Shown piece after piece: positions 1-8,413 of a stretch of 64,000 bases of DNA. The notes beneath the pieces were generated by a model. That model saw nothing but the letters and a program-made list of their open reading frames with translations, had not been told where the DNA came from and did no database searches. The stretch's first letter is position 1. The number at the start of each line of letters is the position of its first letter. The stretch is taken from NCBI GenBank assembly GCA_012735215.1, contig JAAYHX010000023.1, positions 1 to 64,000 of the forward strand. The letters run 5' to 3'. The DNA is from Tissierellia bacterium. Lineage in GTDB: Bacteria > Bacillota > Clostridia > Tissierellales > Tepidimicrobiaceae. A program made the position numbers and the translations under genes.

Positions 1-35
1 GAATGTCGTTGGTTCGAGACCTGCCACCCCTGCCA
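1..35 (+). tRNA. 3' end of a tRNA gene (partial, possibly tRNA-Trp)
   Basis: The window opens inside a tRNA. A T-arm with GGTTCGAGACC is followed by an acceptor 3' strand CACCCCT, discriminator G and encoded CCA. The acceptor implied for the missing 5' end (AGGGGTG) fits tRNA-Trp, but the anticodon lies outside the window and tRNA-Gln is possible. One T-stem pair looks mismatched. Confidence 0.7.
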
Positions 36-54
36 TTGAGTAAGAAGAATAGTG

Positions 55-83
55 TTGACAAAAATAATATATGATGTTATAAT
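55..83 (+). promoter_or_regulatory. Consensus sigma-A promoter for tRNA-Ile/tRNA-Met
   Basis: TTGACA (55-60) and TATAAT (78-83) are separated by exactly 17 bp, a perfect housekeeping consensus. Transcription would begin near 90, just before the tRNA-Ile gene at 101. Confidence 0.85.
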
Positions 84-100
84 CGATAATCATACAACAT

Positions 101-177
<77 letters not shown>

Positions 178-180
178 CAG

Positions 181-257
181 GGGCCTTTAGCTCAGTCGGT
201 TAGAGCGCCCGGCTCATAACCGGTAGGTCCGGGGTTCGAGTCCCTGAAGGCCCACCA
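181..257 (+). tRNA. tRNA-Met(CAT), elongator type
   Basis: Acceptor GGGCCTT pairs with AAGGCCC, followed by discriminator A and CCA. The anticodon loop CTCATAA has CAT. The loop and stem context (GGCTCATAACC) resembles elongator tRNA-Met more than initiator. A lysidine-modified Ile2 tRNA cannot be fully excluded by eye. Confidence 0.9.
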
Positions 258-260
258 TAT

Positions 261-293
261 AAAAGCAGACTATTTAATATAGTCTGCTTTTTT
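261..293. terminator. Bidirectional terminator between tRNA-Met and the exonuclease gene
   Basis: A 13-bp stem (261-273 with 279-291) has a 5-nt loop. It is A-rich on the left and T-rich on the right, so it can end the tRNA transcript on plus and the converging gene on minus. Confidence 0.85.
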
Positions 294-1273
294 CATGCTA
301 TGGAGATAAGTTCTTTCATAATCTTCTTTATATTATCCAACTCATATTTATCTTCAACCTTCAGCAAGATGATATTTTCAGGTGTTAAGTAGTCAGATTT
401 ATCCTTTATCTTGTCTTCCAGACCCCAGGATGAAACATCAACAAATGCACATTTTTTAGTTGGAGTAATCAAACCCATATTATGTTCAAAATTGATAAAT
501 AAACTTCTATCCTCCCAACGAATATTAAAAAAGCTTCCAAAATAAGCTATATTATCTGCCTTGGAGGTTTTACATACTATGTTAAACATATCTCCGTCAG
601 AATACATATTTTCAATTTCAACTTCGATTTTATCTTCATTCCTTATAATATGAAGCCTTTTAGCCTCAAGTATAAGATCAAAAATGTTTAACACATCAAT
701 TAAGTAATATAGATCATCATAGTTGTGTTTTAAGATTACATCTAATATGCATTTTTTCTTAGATTTTTGGTATTTGTAGTATAAATCAATACATTCTTTA
801 CCCGAGAAAGGGTCTTCCCTATGAATTCCTAAACTCTTTTCTATAGTCTTCAGTTTATAGTTTTCCAAGTTTAAAAATAAGCTATCTTTTTTGATCTGCT
901 TGTATATATCAAAACTGGATAAGTTGTCCATATTGCTTTTTATACTATATTTACTCATCCTATGGTTAATAAAGGGAATATCGAAGCTTTCGCCATTAAA
1001 GGTGATTAAGGTCTTAAACTTACTTATAGATTCATTGGTATACTTTAGGATCTTTTCCTCTTCCCCTAAGCCTTCAGCAAAGTATTGGGTTATATTCCAG
1101 TGAGAGCTGATGGGGTCAAAAGAAAGAAGGCCTACTAGGTATATATGACTCTTATTTTTATTCAATCCAGTTGTTTCAATATCTAAAAAACAGATGGACT
1201 CCTTATGGAATATTTGGTCAAAATGATAGTACATTTCACTTTTGTCACTTAAAACATAATTATATATGAACAT
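293..1273 (-). CDS. YprB-like DnaQ/RNase H-fold exonuclease
   Basis: A 326-aa predicted exonuclease of the RNase H-like (DEDD) superfamily, resembling YprB. Exo I is FLDIETTGL with Asp31 and Glu33. Exo II is the ITFNGESFDIPF region near residue 93. Exo III is HNYDDLYYLIDVL near residue 183. It is shorter than Bacillus YprB (about 410 aa) and lacks the C-terminal TPR part. No YprA-type helicase is adjacent. In Bacillus the pair takes part in DNA repair; that role here is inference. AAAGGAAG precedes the ATG. The stop lies inside the shared terminator with the tRNA genes. Confidence 0.8.
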   Translation of the reverse strand: MFIYNYVLSDKSEMYYHFDQIFHKESICFLDIETTGLNKNKSHIYLVGLLSFDPISSHWNITQYFAEGLGEEEKILKYTNESISKFKTLITFNGESFDIPFINHRMSKYSIKSNMDNLSSFDIYKQIKKDSLFLNLENYKLKTIEKSLGIHREDPFSGKECIDLYYKYQKSKKKCILDVILKHNYDDLYYLIDVLNIFDLILEAKRLHIIRNEDKIEVEIENMYSDGDMFNIVCKTSKADNIAYFGSFFNIRWEDRSLFINFEHNMGLITPTKKCAFVDVSSWGLEDKIKDKSDYLTPENIILLKVEDKYELDNIKKIMKELISIA

Positions 1274-1376
1274 ACTTCTCTACTTCCTTTGATATGATAT
1301 AATAAGTCTATGCAAAATATGCCTTACTTTATTGTAACACAATACTTTATCAGAATCTATGGAAAGGAGCCTTTTA

Positions 1377-2837
1377 ATGGATGAGAATTACAGCTTAAAC
1401 TTAACAAATATGGCAGATGATGATTTAAAGGAAATCTTCTTAAAGATGAATAGGGAACAACTAGCTACCATAAGGGATATGTCCTATTATTACTTATTTA
1501 GTAATACCTTGGAGCTAATAAATCTAATGGCCAATGGGAAACTCCTAGTTGAATTTAGCTTGAATAAAGATGAAGAGGAAAAAATACTAAAGGCTTGTAA
1601 GGAGATAGTTAAACTATTTGAAGAATACCATGGCAATATATCTAAAGGGGATGGGAACGAGAAAATTGAGAGCTTAACCCATCTAAGGGAAGAACTATAT
1701 GATTTATACATTGCCTTATATGGATATGAAATAGAAATAGCCTACATTAAAGAAATGTATGAGTATGAAATATATAAATGGTCTTGGAATGAGCCCCATG
1801 AAGAATTTATAAGCAGGGACATAGTACATATTGTCCACAGAATAGAAGAGGTCCTTAATAGCAATAAGCTAAACCATTATGCTTTTGTGGACCTAGTATC
1901 TAGTATACTTAGTGTTATTCCTTTTAGATTGAGTAAATACAAATATTTTGATGTCCTAAAGACAACCCTTATAAGAAACTATATCAACCATCCAGTATAT
2001 ATAGTAGTAGATCAAATGGAAAGGTATAAGATGATATTTAACAGCAGGCTTGTAGGCAATTATGGTGTATTATTTGACAGCTACTTTGCTCAAATTCAAA
2101 AGTATAATAGCCTCAGCCTAAAAGATAGGCCTTGGAAAGAACTAGAAGTGGATTTAGGACAGGTAAATCAACTATTTTATGAAATAAGCAAGTTGAGAAT
2201 ACTAATTCAAAACTTAGGGGTAATTACAAATAGGCTTATAGCCCTTTTCCTCTCCTTAGAAAAGATTACTCCTGACACTAGGCTTATGGATTACTTTGAA
2301 AAGTGGATACAGGTTAAAGAAGAGAAGGATGAGGAAAGCTTGAGAACATTCATTGAGGAGTCAGATAAGTACTTGATGGAAAAAGAAAAGGAGTTATTGG
2401 ATAGGGCCAATGATTTTGAAGATATAATTCATGAACTGACAAGCAGGGAAACAGCTATAAATGATCATATAAATAATGATATAAGATATACAAGGAAGAT
2501 CCTAATCTATTACAACGATTTAAATTTCAGCAAATATGAAGCCCTATTCCCCAAATCCTATGAAATCATAGGTGAGGATTATCTAAAGCATTTGATTGAT
2601 AATCTCATACAATACATTGATAGGAGTATCCCTAGTATGGATAGCTTAGAGAGAAAGGTTAGGATGAGAAGGCTGCTGGCATCCATAGAACTACCATTCA
2701 ATAATATTGGTGAGTTCTTATCCTTCGTAGAATATTCCTTAGATAGTAAAATTGTAAACAAGGGAGAATTGGTATTCTCCATAGAAATGATTAGACAAAT
2801 ACTAGATAGCTATGATAATCATGAAGAAAGGCATTAA
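1377..2837 (+). CDS. Hypothetical helical cytoplasmic protein
   Basis: I do not recognise this 486-aa protein. It is charged, rich in Glu, Lys, Leu and Ile, has no signal peptide or membrane segment, and looks almost entirely alpha-helical, with likely coiled coil around residues 330-400. The ATG at 1377 was chosen because AAAGGAG ends 7 nt before it; an in-frame ATG at 1359 has no ribosome site. It is divergent from the exonuclease gene and monocistronic, with its own terminator. It may be a lineage-specific structural or scaffold protein; no function is assigned. Confidence 0.75.
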   Translation: MDENYSLNLTNMADDDLKEIFLKMNREQLATIRDMSYYYLFSNTLELINLMANGKLLVEFSLNKDEEEKILKACKEIVKLFEEYHGNISKGDGNEKIESLTHLREELYDLYIALYGYEIEIAYIKEMYEYEIYKWSWNEPHEEFISRDIVHIVHRIEEVLNSNKLNHYAFVDLVSSILSVIPFRLSKYKYFDVLKTTLIRNYINHPVYIVVDQMERYKMIFNSRLVGNYGVLFDSYFAQIQKYNSLSLKDRPWKELEVDLGQVNQLFYEISKLRILIQNLGVITNRLIALFLSLEKITPDTRLMDYFEKWIQVKEEKDEESLRTFIEESDKYLMEKEKELLDRANDFEDIIHELTSRETAINDHINNDIRYTRKILIYYNDLNFSKYEALFPKSYEIIGEDYLKHLIDNLIQYIDRSIPSMDSLERKVRMRRLLASIELPFNNIGEFLSFVEYSLDSKIVNKGELVFSIEMIRQILDSYDNHEERH

Positions 2838-2855
2838 GGGCCTTTCTTTTTTTTA
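2824..2855 (+). terminator. Rho-independent terminator
   Basis: A 9-bp stem (2824-2832 with 2840-2848) with a 7-nt loop precedes a run of eight or more T. The stop codon of the upstream gene sits in the loop. Confidence 0.85.
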
Positions 2856-2912
2856 TAATATTTTACAATCATTTAGTTAATAATAATCTAATGTAGGATT
2901 GGAGGAGGATAT

Positions 2913-3914
2913 ATGAGCATAAAAGTAGGTATACCCAGAGGTATGTTTTATTTTGATTATTATTTTTTGTGGAAAAATTTTTTCAACAATCTTGGTGTGG
3001 ATGTAATTACTTCACCAAAAACCAACAAGGACATACTAAACAAAGGAGTTGAGCTCTGTGTAGATGAAGCTTGTTTGCCTATAAAGATATATCATGGCCA
3101 TGTAGACTATCTAAAGGATAAGGTAGATTACATATTTATCCCTAAGATGACTAGCATTCATAAAAAAGAGTATTGCTGTCCTAAACATATAGGCCTTCCC
3201 GATATGATCAAAAACAACATAAGGAATTTACCTCCACTTATAGATACTGAAATAAACCTTAAGAAATCCCATAAAAATATAAAAAGTTCAGTCTTCCACA
3301 TAGGAAAACACTTTAAAAAGAATTCAAAAACAATAGCTGAGGCCTTCCAAAAGGCCTATAGACAATACCAGGAGTACATAGAAATGACCACCTCTAAAAT
3401 CATTCCAATAGACATAAATACCAAATATAAAGAACTATCATATATAACCAACGTTAAAAAAGAAAACTACGGAAGAAGGATAATGGTATTAGGTCATTCC
3501 TATAATATATATGACTACTATATTAACATGGACCTGATAAGCAAGCTAAACAAGAGAAGATTTGATGTGGTAACTGCTGAGATGGTAAAGGAGAACAGGT
3601 CAAGAGAATATGCTGCCAGATTGCCTAAGAGAATGTTCTGGACCCATGGACAGAGAATAGTGGGAAGTGCTTTTGCCCTAATAGAGGAAAAATCCATCAG
3701 TGGAATAGTTTATGTTTCTGCCTTTGGCTGTGGCCTAGATTCAGTATTAATTGACCTTATAGAGAGAAAGGCAAAAGAAAATAGAATTCCATTTACCTTG
3801 CTTACTCTAGACGAACAAACAGGAGAAGCAGGAATAAATACACGGGTTGAAGCATTCATTGACATGCTGGAATGGAGGAATAGGGATGAAATTGACCTTT
3901 CCACACATGGGTAA
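2913..3914 (+). CDS. Acyl-CoA dehydratase activase-related protein (COG3580/DUF2229-like)
   Basis: A 333-aa protein like the non-ATPase parts of large CoA-dehydratase activase-related proteins and the E. coli YjiM/HgdB neighbourhood. Conserved cysteines include LCVDEACLP near residue 48, EYCCPKH near residue 86 and FGCGLDS near residue 270, which could bind an Fe-S cluster. GGAGGAGG precedes the ATG. The 3' end overlaps the next gene by 29 nt. Together with the next two genes it appears to be a split form of a protein that is one polypeptide in other bacteria. The substrate is unknown and no classic hydroxyacyl-CoA dehydratase subunit is adjacent. Confidence 0.75.
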   Translation: MSIKVGIPRGMFYFDYYFLWKNFFNNLGVDVITSPKTNKDILNKGVELCVDEACLPIKIYHGHVDYLKDKVDYIFIPKMTSIHKKEYCCPKHIGLPDMIKNNIRNLPPLIDTEINLKKSHKNIKSSVFHIGKHFKKNSKTIAEAFQKAYRQYQEYIEMTTSKIIPIDINTKYKELSYITNVKKENYGRRIMVLGHSYNIYDYYINMDLISKLNKRRFDVVTAEMVKENRSREYAARLPKRMFWTHGQRIVGSAFALIEEKSISGIVYVSAFGCGLDSVLIDLIERKAKENRIPFTLLTLDEQTGEAGINTRVEAFIDMLEWRNRDEIDLSTHG

Positions 3915-4977
3915 TGTATATATTGCAGCAAAGGCATTTTTTGAAGAACTAGGCCAGGAAGTAATACCACCTCCAAGAAATAGCAAGAAAACTTTAGAGA
4001 TTGGTACAAAATACGCTCAAGAGACTATATGCTTACCCCTTAAGATAATGATAGGTAATTTTGTTGAAAGCATTGAAAGAGGAGCAGATACCATCTTATT
4101 AACCGGGAGTTGTGGTCCCTGTAGATTTGGATATTATTCTGTTCTTGAAAACAACATATTAAAAGATATGGGCTATAGGGTGAGATTTATAGTTCTTGAT
4201 CCAATTGGAGAAGGGGTGGACAAATTAAAGAAAAATGTTTACCAGCTGTTTAATGCTCAAAATATAAAAGATGTTCTAGAAGCAGCTAAGATAGGTTGGC
4301 AGCTAATAAAGAAGGCTGATTATATTACAGATCTGTCTAATAGGAAAAGGGCCTATGCTATCAATAGCTATGAAGTGGATCTGATCATGGATAATTATTT
4401 TAAGGAAGTAGAAAAGACCTTTGGAGCAAAAGAAATGATGGAGCTGATGGACTCCACTATTGATAAACTAAACAGGGTGAAGATAAAGCAGAACTTTAGC
4501 CCTATTAGAATAGGACTAATAGGAGAGATATATACGGTAATAGAGCCCTTTGTTAATTTAGAATTAGAAAGAAAGCTAGGGCATATGGGTGTGTTGGTGG
4601 AGAAATCACTTACCCCTACCATTTGGGTAGAACATCACGTTAAAGCCTTCCCTTTTGGTTCTAAATTAGAAAGATTAAAACATGAACTAGCAAAGCCATA
4701 TTTAAAAACAGCTGTAGGTGGCCATGGACTAGAAACTGTCGGATCAGCCATATACTATGCCCAAAAAGGGTTTGATGGTGCAATACAGCTTCTGCCCCTT
4801 AACTGTATGCCTGAAATAGTAGCTAAAAGCATCTTACCTAATGTAAGTAAGGATTATAGCTTTCCTATTATGACCTTGATAATAGATGAGATGACAGGGG
4901 AGGCAGGGTATATGACAAGAATTGAAGCTTTTATGGATCTAATTAAAAGGAAAAGGAGGACAGTAGCTAATGGATAA
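3886..4977 (+). CDS. Acyl-CoA dehydratase activase-related protein (COG3581-like)
   Basis: A 363-aa second activase-related protein. Cysteine motifs are QETICLPLK near residue 43, GSCGPCRFGYY near residue 70 and LNCMPE near residue 305, suggesting a bound Fe-S cluster. The ATG at 3886 has GGAGG 7 nt upstream, and this start lies inside the previous gene. The gene ends 8 nt into the ATPase gene, so all three genes are translationally coupled. The family is widespread in anaerobes, but its reaction is not established. It resembles the reductase-like half of an ATP-driven electron-transfer pair. Confidence 0.75.
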   Translation: MKLTFPHMGNVYIAAKAFFEELGQEVIPPPRNSKKTLEIGTKYAQETICLPLKIMIGNFVESIERGADTILLTGSCGPCRFGYYSVLENNILKDMGYRVRFIVLDPIGEGVDKLKKNVYQLFNAQNIKDVLEAAKIGWQLIKKADYITDLSNRKRAYAINSYEVDLIMDNYFKEVEKTFGAKEMMELMDSTIDKLNRVKIKQNFSPIRIGLIGEIYTVIEPFVNLELERKLGHMGVLVEKSLTPTIWVEHHVKAFPFGSKLERLKHELAKPYLKTAVGGHGLETVGSAIYYAQKGFDGAIQLLPLNCMPEIVAKSILPNVSKDYSFPIMTLIIDEMTGEAGYMTRIEAFMDLIKRKRRTVANG

Positions 4978-5950
4978 GTATTATATGGGTATAGATGTAG
5001 GTTCTGTAAGCACCAATATAATACTGATGGATGAGGAAAAAAAAGTTCATTACAAGAAGTATTTTAGAACCCAGGGAAAACCTATAGAAATACTTAAAGA
5101 AGGTATAAATAACCTTGTAGAAGAAATTGGAGAAGTTGAGATATTGGGAGTTGGTGCCACAGGAAGTGGTAGGTATTTGGCCAATATTATAGTTGGGGCA
5201 GATATTGTTAAAAATGAGATAACAGCTCATGCTGTAGCAGGGTTGAATTTTAATCCCCATATTAGAACTATAATAGAAATCGGGGGTCAGGATTCAAAGA
5301 TAGTAATAATTAGGGATGGAATAGTTGTGGATTTTGCTATGAATACTGTTTGTGCTGCAGGCACTGGTTCCTTCTTGGATAGGCAAGCGGCTAGATTAGG
5401 TATAGATATAAGCGATTTTGGAAGTCTGGCCCTAAAATCCAAAAGCCCTGTAAGAATTGCAGGAAGATGTGCCGTATTTGCAGAATCTGACATGATACAC
5501 AAGCAACAGTTAGGGCACAATCAATATGATATTGCAAAAGGCCTGTGTGATGCACTAGTTAGGAATTATTTAAGTAATGTTGGCAAGGGGAAAGAGATCC
5601 TGGAACCAATTCTTTTCCAAGGGGGAGTAGCAGCCAACATTGGAATAAAAAAAGCCTTTGAGGAAGCCCTAAACATGGATGTGATTGTACCAGATAATTA
5701 TGATGTAATGGGAGCTATAGGAGCTGCAATTCTTGCCCAAGAGGAAATGAAGAATAAAAGAAAGACAAACTTTAGAGGATTTGAAATACTAAATATGGAT
5801 TACAAGGTAAAGGGCTTTGAGTGCAATGGATGTTCAAATAAATGTGAGGTAGTGGAGATTAGGGAGAAAGACAAAGTACTAGCCAGATATGGAGATAAGT
5901 GTGGTAAATGGTCCAGTCTTATTGGGGATAATAGTATCAAACTAGCATAA
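4970..5950 (+). CDS. BadF/BadG/HgdC-type ATPase, acyl-CoA dehydratase activase
   Basis: A 326-aa ATPase of the ASKHA fold that uses ATP to push an electron from a 4Fe-4S cluster to a partner protein. Visible motifs are GIDVGSVSTN at the N-terminus (phosphate 1), GATGSGRYL, EIGGQDSK, CAAGTGSFLD and GRCAVFAESD. The last two carry the cluster cysteines shared across the homodimer. A C-terminal CNGCSNKC segment plus KCGKW adds four or more cysteines beyond the minimal HgdC core. GGAGG precedes an ATG that overlaps the upstream gene. Its partners are presumably the two upstream proteins. Confidence 0.88.
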   Translation: MDKYYMGIDVGSVSTNIILMDEEKKVHYKKYFRTQGKPIEILKEGINNLVEEIGEVEILGVGATGSGRYLANIIVGADIVKNEITAHAVAGLNFNPHIRTIIEIGGQDSKIVIIRDGIVVDFAMNTVCAAGTGSFLDRQAARLGIDISDFGSLALKSKSPVRIAGRCAVFAESDMIHKQQLGHNQYDIAKGLCDALVRNYLSNVGKGKEILEPILFQGGVAANIGIKKAFEEALNMDVIVPDNYDVMGAIGAAILAQEEMKNKRKTNFRGFEILNMDYKVKGFECNGCSNKCEVVEIREKDKVLARYGDKCGKWSSLIGDNSIKLA

Positions 5951-5953
5951 AAA

Positions 5954-5976
5954 GAGGCGTCCTATTTGAACGCCTC
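5954..5976 (-). terminator. Terminator for the minus-strand coat-like gene
   Basis: A 7-bp stem GAGGCGT/ACGCCTC (5954-5960, 5970-5976). Read on minus it is followed by a T-run (A-run 5949-5953 on plus). It lies between two converging genes. Confidence 0.7.
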
Positions 5977-5979
5977 AGC

Positions 5980-6987
5980 TTATATCTCTTCATCATAATC
6001 AAATTCAAAGTTTTCTATTTCATTATCTTCACTAAAATCTTCTTCTAAGGATAGACGGCTGCGGTGTCTTCTCTTATTGTCATCGCATGGATTTCTTCTA
6101 TTACTTTCCTCGTCATTTTGTCTTGGGAATAGGGTTGGGAATGTTGAACAAATTGGTGAAATTATTGGTGATAGCTCTGGGAACCCAGTAGATAGTACAC
6201 ATAACTGTACTGGTACGACAATCTTCTTCTCACATGCAATACATAGGGCTATTATCAAGTTGATTTTTACTTCTCCAGTTTCTGGATCAATGTGTATGTC
6301 TCTTGAAATATTGTTGGTTGCTAATCTAGTTTCACAGCTTATGTTGCAGAATTCAGCTAGTCTAGGTAAGAATGCGCTATCGAATACAGAAGGTACACAT
6401 AGTTCGAAGAAGTTTGTTAACTCTACTGGTGAAATTGGTACATTTGCAGTTAAAGTAACCCTTCTCCTCTTTGAGCTTTGGACTACTGCATCAATTTCAA
6501 CAATTACATTACCAGAGATCCTTACTATTTGGGTGCCAAAGACGGGTGTTCCCTTTCCTTCTTCATCGCACTCGGTAGTATCTACAAAGAGCAATTTTTC
6601 AGATCTTAATCCATCTGGACCTACAACTTCCACAGGTTTCCCTTTACCATCCTTAACAAATCTGGCACCGGATAGATCAGTATCTGGATCTACTACTAGA
6701 TTACGTGGATCGTGGATATTGTCAGGATTAAAGAATTTTCTACATCTTATATCTTCAATACGAACGATTCTAGCATTTGGTCCTAGACTAGGGGTAAACC
6801 TTATATTGTTTGCATTACTTAAGGCTTGGAGATTTACTAAAACTGCATCATATACTTTTTGAACAAATACTGGCTCTGTTCTAACATTTCTTAAAGAACC
6901 ATCCCATTCACAGATTACATTTCCTTCACAGCAACGATCCGTAATATCAGCTGGGCTAATGTCACCTCTTCTTTTATCTATAGTCAT
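5980..6987 (-). CDS. Hypothetical protein, possibly spore coat or exosporium associated
   Basis: A 335-aa protein with no signal peptide. It is rich in cysteine (about 14, including DRCCEG near residue 19 and ALCIACEKK near residue 248), in beta-branched residues and in proline. After about residue 285 comes a charged tail of Arg clusters followed by an acidic stretch of Asp/Glu. The repeated VPISPVEL and VPVQLCVL segments suggest beta-sandwich units. Clostridial proteins of this style are often spore-surface components, but this is inference. AAAGGGG precedes the ATG on minus. It is a single gene between two plus-strand units. Confidence 0.6.
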   Translation of the reverse strand: MTIDKRRGDISPADITDRCCEGNVICEWDGSLRNVRTEPVFVQKVYDAVLVNLQALSNANNIRFTPSLGPNARIVRIEDIRCRKFFNPDNIHDPRNLVVDPDTDLSGARFVKDGKGKPVEVVGPDGLRSEKLLFVDTTECDEEGKGTPVFGTQIVRISGNVIVEIDAVVQSSKRRRVTLTANVPISPVELTNFFELCVPSVFDSAFLPRLAEFCNISCETRLATNNISRDIHIDPETGEVKINLIIALCIACEKKIVVPVQLCVLSTGFPELSPIISPICSTFPTLFPRQNDEESNRRNPCDDNKRRHRSRLSLEEDFSEDNEIENFEFDYDEEI

Positions 6988-7126
6988 TTTATTTTTCCCC
7001 TTTCAATCATATATTTCCTTGTCTCACTTACATTATATTCGGGTGTTATTATTCTTGTTACACATGAAGATGTAATATTTAGGCCTAGTCCCTAATATAT
7101 TTATAAGAGATAAAGGTGGTGATGGT

Positions 7127-8212
7127 TTGACATATTATAGGGATAGGGTATCCTTACTATCTGATTCATTTGGCAATGTGGATATGTTTAGGTTAATGAA
7201 CCAAAAAATCATCAGGTATCACTTCAACAAAAGAAGTAGAAGGAATATTGAGATGACCATAGCCCTGGATGCCAATAAGGAGTACGATGTCTGTATTGAT
7301 GAACAAAATACTATATATTTGACCTATCAGGATTTAAACCATCACATTATATTCGCTACTATAATAGATGATAGAGTAGATCCAGTTAGGGTAACTGAAG
7401 CACCAATAAAGGAAGCCTACTATATGAAGCTAGTAATTCACCAGGGCCAACCTCACATCTTCTATTTTGAACCAGAAGAAGTACAGAGCAAAAGATTTAG
7501 ACTATATCATTGCCACTTAAAGGGGGAAGAATGGGCTTTTGATATAGTAGATGAAATATGGGCTAGGGAATACTTAAATCCCCTTTGTATTCATAAAGTG
7601 AACAATAATATAATTACTGCATACTATGATTACAATGTGGAAGGTGAGCAGATCTACATTAAAGCTTTTAACACCGATACCAACAAGTGGGGAGAAAAGA
7701 TCAAACTTACATCCACACAAAGCAATAAGCTATATTTAGATTTAATATATAGGGCTGATAAGTTGCATGTGACTTACTGCCAATTTTCAGAGGGAAATCT
7801 ACTGGTTAAGTATGAAAGATTTAATTATGAAGATGGACATATATCCAAAGAAATGGAGGAGGTCATATCCAACCTAGGTAGCCAACAGGATCCAACGTTG
7901 ATCTACTATGATGATCGGCTATGGATTTGCTGGATAGAACATGAGAGGATATACAGCAGATATAGTGAACATGAGGGAAATACCTGGAGTCCTATATACT
8001 GCTGGAAGGAGTCAATTAGAAGTAGCATAGTAAGATACAAGTATTCAAGCTGGACAGAAGATGATGATACCATCCTCAAGTATTCCTTTGGAAAGATAAA
8101 GGATGATATCAGCTTCATGGGCTTTGGCCCCCTAGATAATGTTGAAGAAGTGCCATTAAAAAAAAAGAGCCCCATCAAATATATGGGGGACCTGCCGGAA
8201 ATAAGGATATGA
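7127..8212 (+). CDS. Hypothetical protein with beta-propeller-like repeats
   Basis: A 361-aa soluble protein without signal peptide. Repeating blade-like units of about 45-55 residues have alternating hydrophobic/aromatic strands, for example QGQPHIFYF, NNIITAYYDY, ADKLHVTYC and DDRLWICWIEH. The last unit includes a YSRYSEHEGNTWS motif like sialidase Asp-box loops. This suggests a beta propeller, with no enzyme residues that I can assign. The start is TTG behind GGTGGTG. Its stop is followed at once by a small coiled-coil gene, so the two are probably made together. Confidence 0.65.
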   Translation: MTYYRDRVSLLSDSFGNVDMFRLMNQKIIRYHFNKRSRRNIEMTIALDANKEYDVCIDEQNTIYLTYQDLNHHIIFATIIDDRVDPVRVTEAPIKEAYYMKLVIHQGQPHIFYFEPEEVQSKRFRLYHCHLKGEEWAFDIVDEIWAREYLNPLCIHKVNNNIITAYYDYNVEGEQIYIKAFNTDTNKWGEKIKLTSTQSNKLYLDLIYRADKLHVTYCQFSEGNLLVKYERFNYEDGHISKEMEEVISNLGSQQDPTLIYYDDRLWICWIEHERIYSRYSEHEGNTWSPIYCWKESIRSSIVRYKYSSWTEDDDTILKYSFGKIKDDISFMGFGPLDNVEEVPLKKKSPIKYMGDLPEIRI

Positions 8213-8214
8213 TT

Positions 8215-8388
8215 ATGGATAAGGAGGAGCTCAATAAGATAATGGGACTGATAGATGAACTAAATATAAGAATACTGGAATTAGAAAGAAAACTAGCTGA
8301 ATATGAAGCCCAATCCTTAGCAGAAAGGGTTGATTATATAGAAGAATTCTTATCTCGAAGGAGCAGGAGATTTTATAGAATAAAATAG
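8215..8388 (+). CDS. Small coiled-coil protein (57 aa)
   Basis: This short frame encodes a 57-aa, very charged helix with leucine/isoleucine heptads from about residue 6 to 46 (for example LIDELNIRILELERKLAEY) and a basic end, SRRSRRFYRIK. The ATG at 8215 has AAGGA 7 nt upstream; an ATG at 8209 overlaps the upstream stop as ATGA but is too close to the ribosome site. The tight linkage suggests it partners the propeller-like protein, perhaps as an oligomerising stalk. It ends in the bidirectional terminator. Confidence 0.6.
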   Translation: MDKEELNKIMGLIDELNIRILELERKLAEYEAQSLAERVDYIEEFLSRRSRRFYRIK

Positions 8389-8413
8389 ATGTTACAGCTG
8401 TAACATCTATTTT
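8382..8413. terminator. Perfectly palindromic bidirectional terminator
   Basis: Two 16-nt arms (8382-8397 and 8398-8413) are exact inverted copies with AAAA and TTTT ends. The hairpin overlaps the stop codons of both converging genes. Confidence 0.85.

Noticed and set aside
6077-6862. Open frame of 261 codons on plus, opposite the coat-like gene
   Set aside because: No ribosome site, and the minus-strand gene has a good site, terminator and composition; the plus frame is its shadow.
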